DNA of 22,388 bases from NCBI GenBank assembly GCA_964553505.1, contig CAZKKX010000028.1:1-22388 (forward strand), read 5' to 3'. The DNA comes from JAENZQ01 sp964553505. Its GTDB lineage: Bacteria; Bacillota; Clostridia; Peptostreptococcales; JAAYPU01. The notes beneath the pieces are model-generated. The model did no database searches and was not told the DNA's origin. It saw only the letters and a program-made list of their open reading frames with translations. This document shows positions 22,268 to 22,388 of this stretch, in pieces (within the stretch, counting starts at the first letter, position 1; every line of letters begins with the position of its first letter). Position numbers and translations under genes: made by a program.

Positions 22268-22294
22268 AAAAAAGTCGTCCATTATGGACAAACT
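22268..22294 (-). terminator. Rho-independent terminator for a - strand gene beyond the right edge
   Basis: On the - strand GTCCA and TGGAC (22289-22285 and 22281-22277) pair around TAA, with outer pairing of AAGT and ACTT across a small internal loop, followed by six T residues (22273-22268). It would end transcription entering from a gene outside the window, upstream of the spoIVA promoter. Confidence 0.6.
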
Positions 22295-22341
22295 TGCAAA
22301 CAAAAAAATTTATGAATTAGGATTTATGATTTAAGATTTAA

Positions 22342-22368
22342 TGGTAGTCTTGCAATGCAAAACTACCA
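22342..22368. repeat. 27-bp near-perfect palindrome at the right edge
   Basis: TGGTAGT, C, TTGCA, A, TGCAA, A, ACTACCA form a symmetric unit with one mismatched pair (22349 and 22361). It is preceded at 22320-22341 by tandem-like GATTTAT, GATTTAA, GATTTAA units. No gene is seen between 22295 and the window end. It may be part of a dispersed intergenic repeat or a transcription terminator cut by the edge. Confidence 0.55.
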
Positions 22369-22388
22369 CCCTCTAACGCATAACTTAC

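Overview
The window is AT-rich DNA from an endospore-forming member of the Clostridia (Bacillota). Three things point there: spoIVA, a tricistronic gerA-type germination operon, and the clostridial cell-division cluster yggS-sepF-yggT-divIVA-lspA-rluD-pyrR. Ribosome-binding sites are strong (AGGAGG types), and GTG and TTG starts are common. The genus cannot be fixed from the sequence alone.

Layout. (1) Positions 160-6905, + strand: a LacI-family regulator followed by a ribose-type operon in the order rbsD, btpA/sgcQ-like, rbsK, rbsA, rbsC, rbsB. A CpG-centred pseudo-palindrome lies upstream of the regulator and a related core lies just upstream of rbsD, suggesting that the regulator controls itself and the operon. 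The BtpA/SgcQ-family gene between rbsD and rbsK, together with a changed active-site position in RbsD, leaves the true substrate open. (2) Positions 10859-7087, - strand: gerA-gerB-gerC, overlapping genes for a nutrient germinant receptor, preceded by a near-perfect forespore sigma-G promoter. (3) Positions 11077-13068, + strand: a YtrA-like GntR repressor, an ABC ATPase and an ABC permease, with a 13-bp inverted repeat over the -10 box. (4) Positions 13316-14788, + strand: a small LapA-domain membrane protein and a low-specificity threonine aldolase. Degenerate hexamer arrays flank this pair in opposite orientations. (5) Positions 20077-14843, - strand: a HlyD-like membrane protein, YggS, SepF, YggT, DivIVA, LspA, an RluD-type pseudouridine synthase and PyrR, tightly packed. 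(6) Positions 22190-20221, - strand: spoIVA with a predicted sigma-E promoter, then an unrecognised 126-aa membrane protein with its own promoter and terminator.

No tRNA, rRNA, CRISPR array, complete insertion sequence or known riboswitch was seen. No gene-free stretch exceeds 300 bases; the longest is the divergent ger/GntR intergenic region (10860-11076, about 217 bp), which carries both a sigma-G and a sigma-A type promoter.

Nothing here is clearly a wholly new system. The best candidates for new biology are the BtpA-containing pentose operon, the unknown membrane protein behind spoIVA, the HlyD-like protein without a transporter partner, and the inverted hexamer arrays.
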